A stretch of DNA of 17,889 nucleotides from Hyphomicrobium_A sp964405975 (GTDB lineage Bacteria > Pseudomonadota > Alphaproteobacteria > Rhizobiales > Hyphomicrobiaceae): assembly GCA_964405975.1 (NCBI GenBank), contig CAYOPW010000053.1, positions 1 through 17,889 of the forward strand, written 5' to 3'. Made by a program: the position numbers and the translations under genes. Under the pieces are notes generated by a model. That model had not been told where the DNA came from, made no database searches, and saw only the letters and a list, made by a program, of their open reading frames with translations. This document shows positions 1 through 7,541 of this stretch, one piece after another (the first letter of the stretch is position 1; each line of letters opens with the position of its first letter).

Positions 1-333
1 AAGGTGATGAGCCAGAATACCGATGCCGTAACAGCATCCAAGAAAGGGGAAATCAGCTGCATCAATCGCAGGAATCAGATTCAAGATGGAGTCCTCGATC
101 CGTCGTTCGACTTCTGTTTTTTGATCGACAGGATCGCTTACGCATCCAGGGCCACCACCGACAATGATCCCAGAGTAGTCGTACAAATCGAACTCGGCGG
201 GCAGCGGCTCGCAGTCAAGCCGGATCCGCACGGCCTGTGACCAAGCGAGCCCGCCTTTTTGCAGGATGGCATCGAACTCGTTGTCCGCAGCGGCCGGTTC
301 AGGTCTCAACTGCAAGATAAGAAAAGGCTTCAT
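1..333 (-). CDS. Class I glutamine amidotransferase (GMP-synthase-like GATase), 3' part outside the window
   Basis: An open frame runs on the minus strand from an ATG at 333-331 to the window edge, giving the first 111 residues with no stop. It begins MKPFLILQLRPE, has the oxyanion-strand region YSGIIVGGGPG at residues 53-63, and reaches the nucleophile elbow FLGCCYGIG at 97-105, which puts the catalytic Cys at 101 in a G-x-C-x-G motif. These are features of the class I glutamine amidotransferase fold, which hydrolyses glutamine and hands on ammonia. The single-domain GuaA-like members common in Rhizobiales start in the same way. A purine-rich AAGGA lies just upstream of the ATG. The His-Glu dyad should lie in the missing C-terminal half and cannot be seen. 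The acceptor substrate is unknown. The family call is firm; the exact role is not. Confidence 0.85.
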   Translation of the reverse strand, partial: MKPFLILQLRPEPAAADNEFDAILQKGGLAWSQAVRIRLDCEPLPAEFDLYDYSGIIVGGGPGCVSDPVDQKTEVERRIEDSILNLIPAIDAADFPFLGCCYGIGILAHHL

Positions 334-402
334 TTTCCTTGGGCCACTGGCTGGACACCGATGCGTTCTGGGCAGCCGCTCCAGCCTAACTTTGCTCCGG
401 TG

Positions 403-418
403 TTGACACTCGCGTCAA
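403..418. promoter_or_regulatory. Short inverted repeat TTGAC-N6-GTCAA upstream of the amidotransferase
   Basis: The 16-bp stretch is TTGAC, six bases, then GTCAA, a perfect 5-bp dyad about 70 bp upstream of the minus-strand amidotransferase start. On the minus strand TTGACG could also serve as a -35 hexamer, but no good -10 follows at the right spacing. It could be a regulator operator or chance; nothing else supports it. Confidence 0.2.
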
Positions 419-534
419 TTTCTGAAGTGCCGCACGAAGTTTGTGGCCTTTGCGTCATGCAGCCGCGTACCTGAAGAGGTCGTGCAACGCCTCGCCGATG
501 ACGCAAGGCTCGCGATCAGGCGATGAGCCAGCTG

Positions 535-696
535 CTAGGCGGCAAGTGGCAGGTCAGCTTCTTCGCTCGTTTCCTGTGTGCTTTCCGTATCTGTGTTCAA
601 AGATGCCGCCAGCGGCTCAATGTAAATCTCGCCATCGCGCCAAACGCATACGTAGTCGTCGGGCTGTTTAAGAAGATCAATAAGACTGCAAAGCAT
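535..696 (-). CDS. Small hypothetical protein, 53 aa, acidic C-terminus
   Basis: The minus-strand frame from ATG at 696-694 to TAG at 537-535 encodes 53 residues starting MLCSLIDLLKQPDDYVCVWR and ending in an acidic Thr/Glu-rich tail (TDTESTQETSEEADLPLAA). A GGAG motif lies nine bases upstream of the ATG, a good ribosome binding spacing, and an in-frame stop lies just upstream of the start. The N-terminal part reads like a small folded element (Leu-rich helix, then aromatic beta strands around VCVWRDGEIYIEPL). I do not recognise a family. It lies 200 bp upstream of the amidotransferase on the same strand and could share its transcript. It is short enough that chance is possible. Confidence 0.42.
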   Translation of the reverse strand: MLCSLIDLLKQPDDYVCVWRDGEIYIEPLAASLNTDTESTQETSEEADLPLAA

Positions 697-937
697 TGGT
701 CATTGCTCCGTTGTTTGGGGACAGCTCACTAATCGCCGTCTGGGATAGACGCTACTAAGCTAAGGTTAGCGCGTCATCGGGTCTGTTCCGAAGGGCACAA
801 CGCACATCAGTTGTTCGCCGTGGCCAAACACTGTCCGAGAGTGCTCAGAGTTAGAATCTTGCCGCCACCGGGGTAAGAGAGATGTGAGGCAATGCAAGCA
901 ATGACAGGGCCTCTTAGATGTCGGATCTATCTCTGAG

Positions 938-967
938 AATGTCCGCTTTCTCCCGAAAGCGGACATT
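938..967. repeat. Palindromic intergenic repeat with perfect 12-bp stem
   Basis: AATGTCCGCTTT at 938-949 is followed by a 6-base loop (CTCCCG) and its exact reverse complement AAAGCGGACATT at 956-967. No U-tract follows on either side, so it is unlikely to be a simple terminator. From memory, AATGTCCGCTTT palindromes recur between genes in Bradyrhizobium and Rhodopseudomonas. Only one copy is visible in this window. Confidence 0.65.
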
Positions 968-1041
968 TCTAGAGGCGACGCGGCGTCTGCAAGGAACCAT
1001 CCAGGCAAGGACAGATGTATTTTACATTCGCCCTCGATGGT

Positions 1042-1074
1042 TCGGGATGCATCGGGATGCATCGGGATCCATCG
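1042..1074. repeat. Three tandem copies of a 10-bp unit
   Basis: TCGGGATGCA occurs twice back to back, followed by a third copy with one change (TCGGGATCCA) and a partial fourth (TCGG). The array is noncoding as far as I can tell and too short to be a CRISPR. It may be a slippage product. Confidence 0.6.
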
Positions 1075-1127
1075 GCCGCACCAGGTAAAACAATATTTCA
1101 ATTGATTTCAGATCATGGGTGAATGTC

Positions 1128-1178
1128 GACCCCCTGGGGAACTGGGGGTCGGGAGTTCAAATCTCCCCGCTCCGGCCA
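1128..1178 (+). pseudogene. 3'-half tRNA remnant with T arm, acceptor strand and CCA
   Basis: Bases 1151-1167 form a T arm: stem GGGAG, loop TTCAAAT, stem CTCCC. They are followed by a 7-base acceptor 3' strand CGCTCCG (1168-1174), discriminator G (1175) and CCA (1176-1178). The matching 5' acceptor strand CGGAGCG and a D arm are absent upstream. In their place a 7-bp hairpin (GACCCCC at 1128-1134, GGGGGTC at 1144-1150, loop TGGGGAACT) occupies the anticodon-arm position. This is not an intact tRNA. It is best read as the 3' end of a tRNA left by an integration or rearrangement; the isotype is uncertain. Tyrosine-recombinase elements often use tRNA 3' ends as attachment sites, but no integrase is in the window. 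Confidence 0.55.
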
Positions 1179-2062
1179 TTTCATCTCGGATCTTCACATG
1201 CCCATTTTTTAACGGCATTGCTGGGCGCTTCGGCGGGTGCGCATTGATTCTTGCACTGCTGTGAACAATCCGCGCGCGCCAGCGCGTAGCATCTTGACGA
1301 TTCAACTGTCGGAGTCGTTGCCGCTCGGGGTCGTTTGCCCTCATTCACATTCAATCAGACATCGGCGTTAACTTTGATCAGTGAAGCGCTCTCCACGCGT
1401 GAAGCGAGTACGCGTAAGGATTGCGTTCTTGTGAGGTTCCCCTTGGGGGCGCTGTGGCTTCGGCCCGCGCCAGCTGGCGGGGGCAGGTTGAGGTCTATTC
1501 CCAGCACTTGGGGCAATTTTCCGTTGCTGGCCAGCCGTTTGAACGGAGTTTCGTTCAGCAGCCGGATCGTTTGGCTCGGTCGAACGGAGCGGACCTTCTG
1601 CCAGATGCCGGGGCCGCGGTGATGGGGCTTATGCGACAATGCGGTTGCAAGAAGAGGCAAAAAAGGGCCTATGATGTTTTCTGAACGGGTTAAACCAGGG
1701 CATTGAAAACATTGTTCTTTCGTTAGGTAGCATTGTGCGAATGATCGGGATAAGAACAAGGCCTCAGCCTCGGTCTGGCTGGTTTCGCCGCTGCTCATGC
1801 GAGATCGCAGAAGGCGTCGGTTCCAGACGGGTATGTGGAGACGTGATGTGACGGTGGGCGCGTTTGTGAACATGTCTGTCGCAGCAGGCAGATGCGCTTC
1901 ATCGCGTCGGGTTGCTTTGCGCCCTATGACCAGTTTTCTCACCCCTTCAAATTCTACCTCGGCGTTGCATCACGCGCGGAGGCCACAGTTGGGCCACGGA
2001 GCAAGGCGGCATGATTGAAGCGAGTATCAGAAGTGTTCGGCGTAACCTGAGGAGTCAGGACA
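1179..2062. other. About 880 bases without a supported gene, upstream of the NRPS operon
   Basis: The longest open frame is minus strand, 1355-1942. Its translation has no recognisable domain, is rich in Arg/Ser/Pro and lacks a clear ribosome binding site, so I do not call it. No complete transposase or RNA gene is visible. The stretch holds an inverted repeat at 1674-1712 and presumably the promoter of the operon that starts at 2063, but no -35/-10 pair stands out. The lack of genes beside a tRNA fragment fits decayed or rearranged DNA. Confidence 0.5.
1674..1712. repeat. Inverted repeat with 8-bp arms upstream of the NRPS operon
   Basis: ATGTTTTC at 1674-1681 is the exact reverse complement of GAAAACAT at 1705-1712. 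The 23-base loop itself contains the near-palindrome GGGTTAAACC. The element lies about 350 bp upstream of the aminotransferase start. It could be an operator or a folded leader element; no U-tract follows, so a terminator is unlikely. Only the symmetry is seen; function is a guess. Confidence 0.3.
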
Positions 2063-3415
2063 ATGTTACCCGCTAAAAAGAGCGCCTGCTGCGCCGACGA
2101 TGATGTGTTCTCCCGGCACGAGTCCAACGTGCAGTCATACGCACGCGTGTTTCCGCAAACCTTCGCGCAGGCGTTGGGTAGCGAGATGTGGGACGTGCAC
2201 GGGCGGCGCTATTTGGACTTTCTTTCGGGTGCCGGATCGCTGAACTACGGGCATAATAATCCCGTGCTCAAGCAAGCACTGATCAACTATATCCTCCAGG
2301 ACGGCATCACCCATAGCCTCGATCTGCACACAAGCGCCAAGGCGCGCTTCCTAGAGGCCATACAGGAGATCGTGCTGAGGCCACGCGGTCTCGACTATGT
2401 CGTCCAGTTTACCGGCCCAACCGGCACTAATTCGGTCGAAGCCGCCCTAAAGATTGCGCGCAAGGCGACGGGGCGCACCAACATCATCTATTTCACAAAT
2501 GGCTTCCATGGCGTGTCGCTGGGTGCCTTGTCGGTCACCGGCAACGAATTTTATCGGTGCGCGGCCGGTGTCCCGCTGCCAAACGCGATATCGATGCCGT
2601 ACGAGGGGCACCTTGGAGAGGGCGTTGACACCATTCATCATCTCGAGCGCGCGCTGTCCGACCCGTCGAGTGGTGTTGAGCTACCCGCCGCGGTGATCCT
2701 TGAAGTGGTTCAAGGCGAGGGCGGCCTCAATGCCGTGAGCATTGAATGGCTAAAGCGCCTCGAAGCGTTATGCAATAGGAAGAGCATCGTTCTAATCGTT
2801 GACGATATTCAGGCGGGATGTGGACGCACCGGCTCCTTCTTCAGCTTTGAGCCTGCCGGCATAAACCCCGATATCGTTACGTTGTCGAAGTCGCTTTCGG
2901 GATATGGGCTGCCTTGCGCGATCGTCTTGCTAAAGCGCCCACTGGATTTGTGGGAGCCCGGTCAGCACAACGGCACCTTCCGCGGCAACAACCACGCGTT
3001 TGTCACGGCCACCGCAATGCTGAACCACTACTGGCGAACGACGGAGTTCGCCGAGAGTGTGATTGAGAAGGGCAGACATCTTGGCAATCGTCTGCAAAAG
3101 CTGGTGGATTGCTTTTCCCCTCATCTTATCGAGGTGCGCGGACGGGGCATGATGATTGGTGTGGCTTGCGCTGATCCAAAACGGGCCGCCGCCATAACGT
3201 CGCGCGCTTTCGAGAACGGCCTCGTTATTGAGCGCAGTGGGGCTGAGGACGAAGTGATCAAATGCATGATGCCGCTTACCACCTCCTATCCCGAATTGGA
3301 TGAGGGTATCGACATACTGTCGCGTGCTATTGCTGAAGAGTTGGGCGTGCGCACGCTCAGGAACCGCAAGGCTGTAAGCACGCGGCCGGAGCATGATTTC
3401 GAGCTCCAGGTCTAA
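2063..3415 (+). CDS. ectB: Diaminobutyrate--2-oxoglutarate aminotransferase (EctB type, PLP class III)
   Basis: The 450-residue product matches EctB-type class III aminotransferases along its length. These make L-2,4-diaminobutyrate from aspartate-4-semialdehyde using glutamate. Visible motifs are LDFLSGAGSLNYGHNNP (residues 51-67), GPTGTNSVEAALK (118-130), FTNGFHG (144-150), VVQGEGG (215-221), the PLP-binding Asp in VDDIQAGCGRTG (246-257), the Schiff-base Lys276 in LSKSLSGYG, and GTFRGNN (304-310). GAGGAG at 2049-2054, eight bases before the ATG, sets the start. The last 25 or so residues extend past the usual domain. The ectoine partners ectA and ectC are absent here; an NRPS follows 25 bp downstream on the same strand. 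I infer that the enzyme supplies diaminobutyrate monomer to that NRPS rather than to ectoine synthesis. Substrate choice among omega-amino acids is inferred from family similarity. Confidence 0.9.
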   Translation: MLPAKKSACCADDDVFSRHESNVQSYARVFPQTFAQALGSEMWDVHGRRYLDFLSGAGSLNYGHNNPVLKQALINYILQDGITHSLDLHTSAKARFLEAIQEIVLRPRGLDYVVQFTGPTGTNSVEAALKIARKATGRTNIIYFTNGFHGVSLGALSVTGNEFYRCAAGVPLPNAISMPYEGHLGEGVDTIHHLERALSDPSSGVELPAAVILEVVQGEGGLNAVSIEWLKRLEALCNRKSIVLIVDDIQAGCGRTGSFFSFEPAGINPDIVTLSKSLSGYGLPCAIVLLKRPLDLWEPGQHNGTFRGNNHAFVTATAMLNHYWRTTEFAESVIEKGRHLGNRLQKLVDCFSPHLIEVRGRGMMIGVACADPKRAAAITSRAFENGLVIERSGAEDEVIKCMMPLTTSYPELDEGIDILSRAIAEELGVRTLRNRKAVSTRPEHDFELQV

Positions 3416-3440
3416 TCCAAGGCGTGAAAGCGGGGCCTAG

Positions 3441-6400
3441 ATGCTCGTCTGCGACACTGCGGACAACGCTATTCGTTGGAAGGAGGGCGAGAGGCTCGAC
3501 CATCTTTTCGAACGCCGTTGCGATCAGTTTGAGGCCGAAGGCGAGCAGGATCATTTAGCGGTCGACACCGACGAGCTCACCTTGACCTTTCGCGATCTCG
3601 ATGATCGCGCAAACCAGACAGCCCGCTATCTTGCTGAGCGCGGTATCGGGTCCGGCGATCGCGTCGCACTGTTGTTCGACAAGTCCGTCGAATCCTACGT
3701 GGCGCTGCTTGCGGTGTTGAAGGTCAATGCCGTCTATATTCCGCTTGACGCAAGTTTTCCAAAAGAGCGCATTGGCTTCATCCTGCGGGACGCGGGCGTG
3801 CGGGCTATTGTTTCGATGTCGGCGTTTCAAACAACGCTCGATGTATTCGACCTTCCGCTCATCCTGCTCGATACATCCAAGGCCGAGGTCGATGCCAAAA
3901 CAGCGGGGCGCTTGTCGGAGCTTGAGCGAGGCCTGCCGCTAAACCAACTTTGTTACATCACCTATACGTCCGGGACGACGGGCAATCCAAAGGGTGTTCC
4001 CATTGGGCACCCGAGCATCTGCAACTTCGTCAAAGTCGCCGCCGAGACCTACGGGATCGAGCCTGCCGATCGCGTATACCAGGGCATGACCATCGCCTTC
4101 GATTTTTCGGTTGAGGAGCTGTGGGTGCCGCTCATCGCCGGTGCGACGCTGGTGCCCGGAAAGCTAGGAACAAGTCTCGTTGGCGAGGACTTGGAGGCAT
4201 ATCTCCGGGCGCACAAGGTCACGGTCCTGTGCTGCGTCCCAACCTTGCTCGCGACAATTGAGCAGGACCTGCCAGACTTACGCATATTGCTCGCCTCGGG
4301 CGAGGCGTGTCCGCAGAGTCTGGTTAAGCGGTGGCATCGTCCCGGACGGACAATTCTCAACGCCTATGGTCCCACCGAAGCCACGGTTACGGCAACACTG
4401 GCAACCCTGCACCCGGACAAACCCGTCACGATCGGGGCGCCGTTGCCCACCTACACCATCATCATTCTTGATGAGCACGAGGACGAAGCACTTGAAAAGG
4501 GTGCGCTCGGCGAAATAGGCATCGCCGGTATCGGCGTTGCCGACGGTTATCTCAACAGAGAGGATCTGACGGCAACGAAGTTCATCCCCGACTTCCTCAA
4601 TATTCCAAACAACCCCTCAAAGCGCATTTACAGAACGGGCGACGTCGGCCGCATCAATGACGAGGACGAGGTTGAGTTTCACGGGCGTATCGACACGCAA
4701 GTAAAGGTGCGCGGCTATCGTATCGAGCTTGGTGAGATCGAAGCAATCGTCTCGCAGTTTCCGCAAGTGGCTCAAGCGGTCGTGCACACTTACGTACCCG
4801 AACCTGGAACTGTGGAGTTGGTCGCCTACTACACGCGGCATCAGGGCGCTTCGGAGTTGTTGCCCGGTGAGGTATCTCAGGCGCTGCGTGCGCGCCTGCC
4901 TGGCTACATGATCCCTGCCTATTTCGAAGAGTTGCCGGCGATTCCCTTGACGGGAAGCAACAAAGCCGACCGCAAGAGCCTGCCTGTACCAAAGGGACCG
5001 CGCCTGGCCACGGGCAGTGGTCACTTCCTTGCACCAAGATCGCAATTGGAAGAGGCACTCGCGCATGCGCTGATTACCGTGTTGAAAGTCGATCGTGTGT
5101 CGGTCAGGGACAACTTCTTCCACGATTTGGGCGCGCATTCGCTGTTGATGGCCCGTTTCTGCTCCGCCATTCGGCGCGATAGGGCAGCGGCCAACGTGTC
5201 GATGCGTGACATCTATCTGAATCCGACGATTGAGAAACTCGCCCAGCATCTCAGCGCGGGGTCAGATGAGGTTGTGGTTGAAGAAGAGCGAGAACCGCTG
5301 CGCATTCCTTCCGATCTGGAATACTACGGTTGTGGTGCGGTCCAGCTCTCGCTCTATTTACTTCTTGGCCTGTTTACTGTCTGGGTTTTTGTGAATGGCA
5401 TCTCTTGGTCCTTCGCGGCGATCGGCAACGTAGGCGAACTGTACGTGCGACTTGTCGCGTTCAATGTTGCGCTCTTTGCCGGTCTGAGCGCCCTTCCTAT
5501 TGTTGTGAAGTGGCTCTTGGTTGGCCGATGGAGACAAGAGGTCTTCCCCATTTGGAGCCTGCGCTACCTTCGCTTGTGGATCGTCAAGATGCTCATTCGA
5601 AGCGCGCCTGTCGCTTTATTCGCGGGCAGCCCGATCTACAACATCTATTTGCGTCTGCTTGGAGCGCAAGTCGGCCGGAACGCCGTGATTGAGTCACGGG
5701 TTGTCCCCGTTTGCACCGATCTCATTTCGATAGGCGACAATGCAGTTGTCCGTAAGGATGCAGTTTTCATCGGGTATAGGGCGCAAACCAACCGGATCTA
5801 TACTGGCCCGGTTTGCATTGGCGACGATGCTTTCGTCGGCGCCGCAAGCGTGCTGGATATCGATACGGTTATGGAGGATGGCACGCAACTGGGTCATGCC
5901 TCCTCGCTGCAAAGTGGTCAACGCGCGAGAAAGGCACGGCGCTACCACGGTTCTCCTGCGCAAGAAACTTCGGCGAACTACTGTGACATCGATCCGAAGA
6001 ACTGCACGCCGTTACGGCGCGCGGCCTTTTCTGCGCTTGAGTTGATAAGCGTGCTGGCCATCTATACGCCGCTGTTCCTGATGACGAGCTTCTATCTGTA
6101 TGCTTATCTGGCTGGGCAATGGAGTGACATCGAATTCAATCCTGAAGCGCCCTGGGGTGGGTTGCTCGCTCTGACTGGTCCCGTGCTGGTCGCATCGGGC
6201 GTTGTGCTTTTTGGATCCTTGCTGGTTGGTTTGATGATCGTGGGGGTTATTCCAAGGCTGCTGCGGTACCTCTTGGCAAAGGATAAGACCTATGCACTCT
6301 ATGGCGTCCATTACGCCGTCTACCGTGCCATCGCTCTCCTCACCAACTCCCCTGTCTACAACCTGTTGTTCGGTGACAGCAATTACGTCGTCACCTACTT

Positions 6401-7541
6401 GCGATGGATTGGCTACCGTTTGAACGCGGTTGTGCAAACAGGCTCGAATTTCGGTTGCAGTCAGCGTCACGACTTTCCGTTTTTGTGCAGTGTCGGCAGC
6501 GGGACGATGGTCTCTGACGGCCTATCTATGACCAACGCGGTATTATCCAGCACCTCATTCAAATTGTGCGAAGTGACGATCGGCGACCACAACTACCTGG
6601 GCAACCGAGTCCACTATCCGGCGGGAGGCAAGACCGGCGCCAACTGTCTTCTTGGGACCAAGGTCATGGTGCCGATCGATGGGCCTGTGCGCGAGAACGT
6701 GGGTCTGCTGGGTTCGCCTCCGTTCGAAATCCCGCGCGTGGTTGATAGAGACAAGATTGCAGTCCAAATGGTCGAAGGCGAGGTCCGCCAAAAACGGATC
6801 GCCAAGAAGCTTTGGCACAACAGTCGAACGATTATCTACCTGCTCGTGTGCCAGTGGCTGTACTTGTTTGTGCTCATGTTCGCCGGCTACATCGCGCTGA
6901 AGTATTATTCGGCTTTTGGCACCTGGAGTATTTTCGCATTCGGTGTGTTAGCGTCTGTTTTCAGCATCGGATTCTATTGCCTCATCGAGAGAGGAAGTAT
7001 TGGCTTCAGGAGCCTGCAACCAAGGCTCGTATCCATGTACGACGAATATTTCTGGGGGCACGAACGGTATTGGAAGTTCACCGGCTCTCCTGTCTCTTCA
7101 CTTTTCACAGGGACGCCTTTCAAGAATGTCGTTTCCCGCTTGCTGGGGGCGCGCATAGGCAGGAAAGTTTTCGATGACGGGTGCACATTCATTGACAAAA
7201 GTTTGATCGACGTTGGCGACCACACAAACCTGAACGAGTTATGCGCATTGCATGCGCATTCTCTTGAGGAGGGCGTCTTCAAGACAGACAGAATCAAAAT
7301 CGGAAATGGGTGCACCATCGGCCCGTCAGCATTCGTGCACTATGGCGTTCGCATGGGGGACAATGTTCTGCTTGCAGCAGACTCATTCCTCATGAAGGGG
7401 GAATGCCCTGATTCCGGCACCACGTGGCGCGGCAATCCGGCCAAGGCTGTGGGCGGCATTGCGCACCGCTTACCGCTGGTCGAGATCGTTCTGCCTTCGG
7501 CCGTAGCTCGGATTCCCCAAACGGCGGAGCAATGTCAATGA
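3441..7541 (+). CDS. Pls-type single-module membrane NRPS (poly-amino-acid synthetase), 1366 aa
   Basis: The order is A - carrier - six helices interleaved with three hexapeptide beta-helix domains. The adenylation domain (about 20-515) has YTSGTTGNPKG (175-185), FDFSVEELW (220-228), NAYGPTE (307-313), YRTGD (397-401), GRIDTQVKVRGYRIELGEIE (415-434) and Lys508 in GSNKADRK. The carrier domain (about 530-605) has Ser567 in DLGAHSLL. Helix pairs lie at about 633-692, 866-938 and 1129-1184. Each is followed by a segment with the theme [GNT]-[ST]-P-x-x-N and IG-D/N hexapeptides (about 729-830, 969-1095, 1222-1340). This is the layout of epsilon-poly-lysine synthetase Pls, including its three C-terminal tandem domains, and of the wider Pls-like synthetases. 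There is no standard condensation (HHxxxDG), epimerase or thioesterase domain. The enzyme should adenylate one amino acid, load it on Ser567 and polymerise it at the membrane. With the adjacent aminotransferase, diaminobutyrate is the likely monomer; lysine or ornithine are alternatives. Confidence 0.92.
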   Translation: MLVCDTADNAIRWKEGERLDHLFERRCDQFEAEGEQDHLAVDTDELTLTFRDLDDRANQTARYLAERGIGSGDRVALLFDKSVESYVALLAVLKVNAVYIPLDASFPKERIGFILRDAGVRAIVSMSAFQTTLDVFDLPLILLDTSKAEVDAKTAGRLSELERGLPLNQLCYITYTSGTTGNPKGVPIGHPSICNFVKVAAETYGIEPADRVYQGMTIAFDFSVEELWVPLIAGATLVPGKLGTSLVGEDLEAYLRAHKVTVLCCVPTLLATIEQDLPDLRILLASGEACPQSLVKRWHRPGRTILNAYGPTEATVTATLATLHPDKPVTIGAPLPTYTIIILDEHEDEALEKGALGEIGIAGIGVADGYLNREDLTATKFIPDFLNIPNNPSKRIYRTGDVGRINDEDEVEFHGRIDTQVKVRGYRIELGEIEAIVSQFPQVAQAVVHTYVPEPGTVELVAYYTRHQGASELLPGEVSQALRARLPGYMIPAYFEELPAIPLTGSNKADRKSLPVPKGPRLATGSGHFLAPRSQLEEALAHALITVLKVDRVSVRDNFFHDLGAHSLLMARFCSAIRRDRAAANVSMRDIYLNPTIEKLAQHLSAGSDEVVVEEEREPLRIPSDLEYYGCGAVQLSLYLLLGLFTVWVFVNGISWSFAAIGNVGELYVRLVAFNVALFAGLSALPIVVKWLLVGRWRQEVFPIWSLRYLRLWIVKMLIRSAPVALFAGSPIYNIYLRLLGAQVGRNAVIESRVVPVCTDLISIGDNAVVRKDAVFIGYRAQTNRIYTGPVCIGDDAFVGAASVLDIDTVMEDGTQLGHASSLQSGQRARKARRYHGSPAQETSANYCDIDPKNCTPLRRAAFSALELISVLAIYTPLFLMTSFYLYAYLAGQWSDIEFNPEAPWGGLLALTGPVLVASGVVLFGSLLVGLMIVGVIPRLLRYLLAKDKTYALYGVHYAVYRAIALLTNSPVYNLLFGDSNYVVTYLRWIGYRLNAVVQTGSNFGCSQRHDFPFLCSVGSGTMVSDGLSMTNAVLSSTSFKLCEVTIGDHNYLGNRVHYPAGGKTGANCLLGTKVMVPIDGPVRENVGLLGSPPFEIPRVVDRDKIAVQMVEGEVRQKRIAKKLWHNSRTIIYLLVCQWLYLFVLMFAGYIALKYYSAFGTWSIFAFGVLASVFSIGFYCLIERGSIGFRSLQPRLVSMYDEYFWGHERYWKFTGSPVSSLFTGTPFKNVVSRLLGARIGRKVFDDGCTFIDKSLIDVGDHTNLNELCALHAHSLEEGVFKTDRIKIGNGCTIGPSAFVHYGVRMGDNVLLAADSFLMKGECPDSGTTWRGNPAKAVGGIAHRLPLVEIVLPSAVARIPQTAEQCQ

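Larger units (their letters stand above)
697..1127. other. Gene-poor stretch with repeats
   Basis: There is no convincing gene here. A minus-strand open frame across 766-1101 is built over a palindromic repeat and a tandem repeat and looks like a by-product of them. Contents listed separately are a 12-bp-stem palindrome at 938-967 and a 10-bp tandem repeat at about 1042-1074. Confidence 0.55.

Noticed and set aside
1042..1074. Tandem repeat as a CRISPR array
   Set aside because: The 10-bp units are contiguous with no spacers.
766..1101. 111-codon minus-strand open frame
   Set aside because: It is made of the palindromic and tandem repeats; its MSAFGRKRTF segment is just the translated palindrome.
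1108..1344. 78-codon minus-strand open frame with AGRFELPTPSS
   Set aside because: This segment is the antisense translation of the tRNA 3' fragment, a known kind of spurious protein.
1355..1942. 195-codon minus-strand open frame
   Set aside because: No recognisable domain, no clear ribosome binding site, Arg/Ser/Pro-rich composition; likely chance in GC-rich DNA.
2063..3415. Ectoine biosynthesis operon
   Set aside because: Only the EctB-like enzyme is present; the following genes are an NRPS and a phosphopantetheinyl transferase.
4617..5249. 210-codon minus-strand frame inside the NRPS gene
   Set aside because: Antisense to the conserved adenylation and carrier motifs; a shadow of the real gene.
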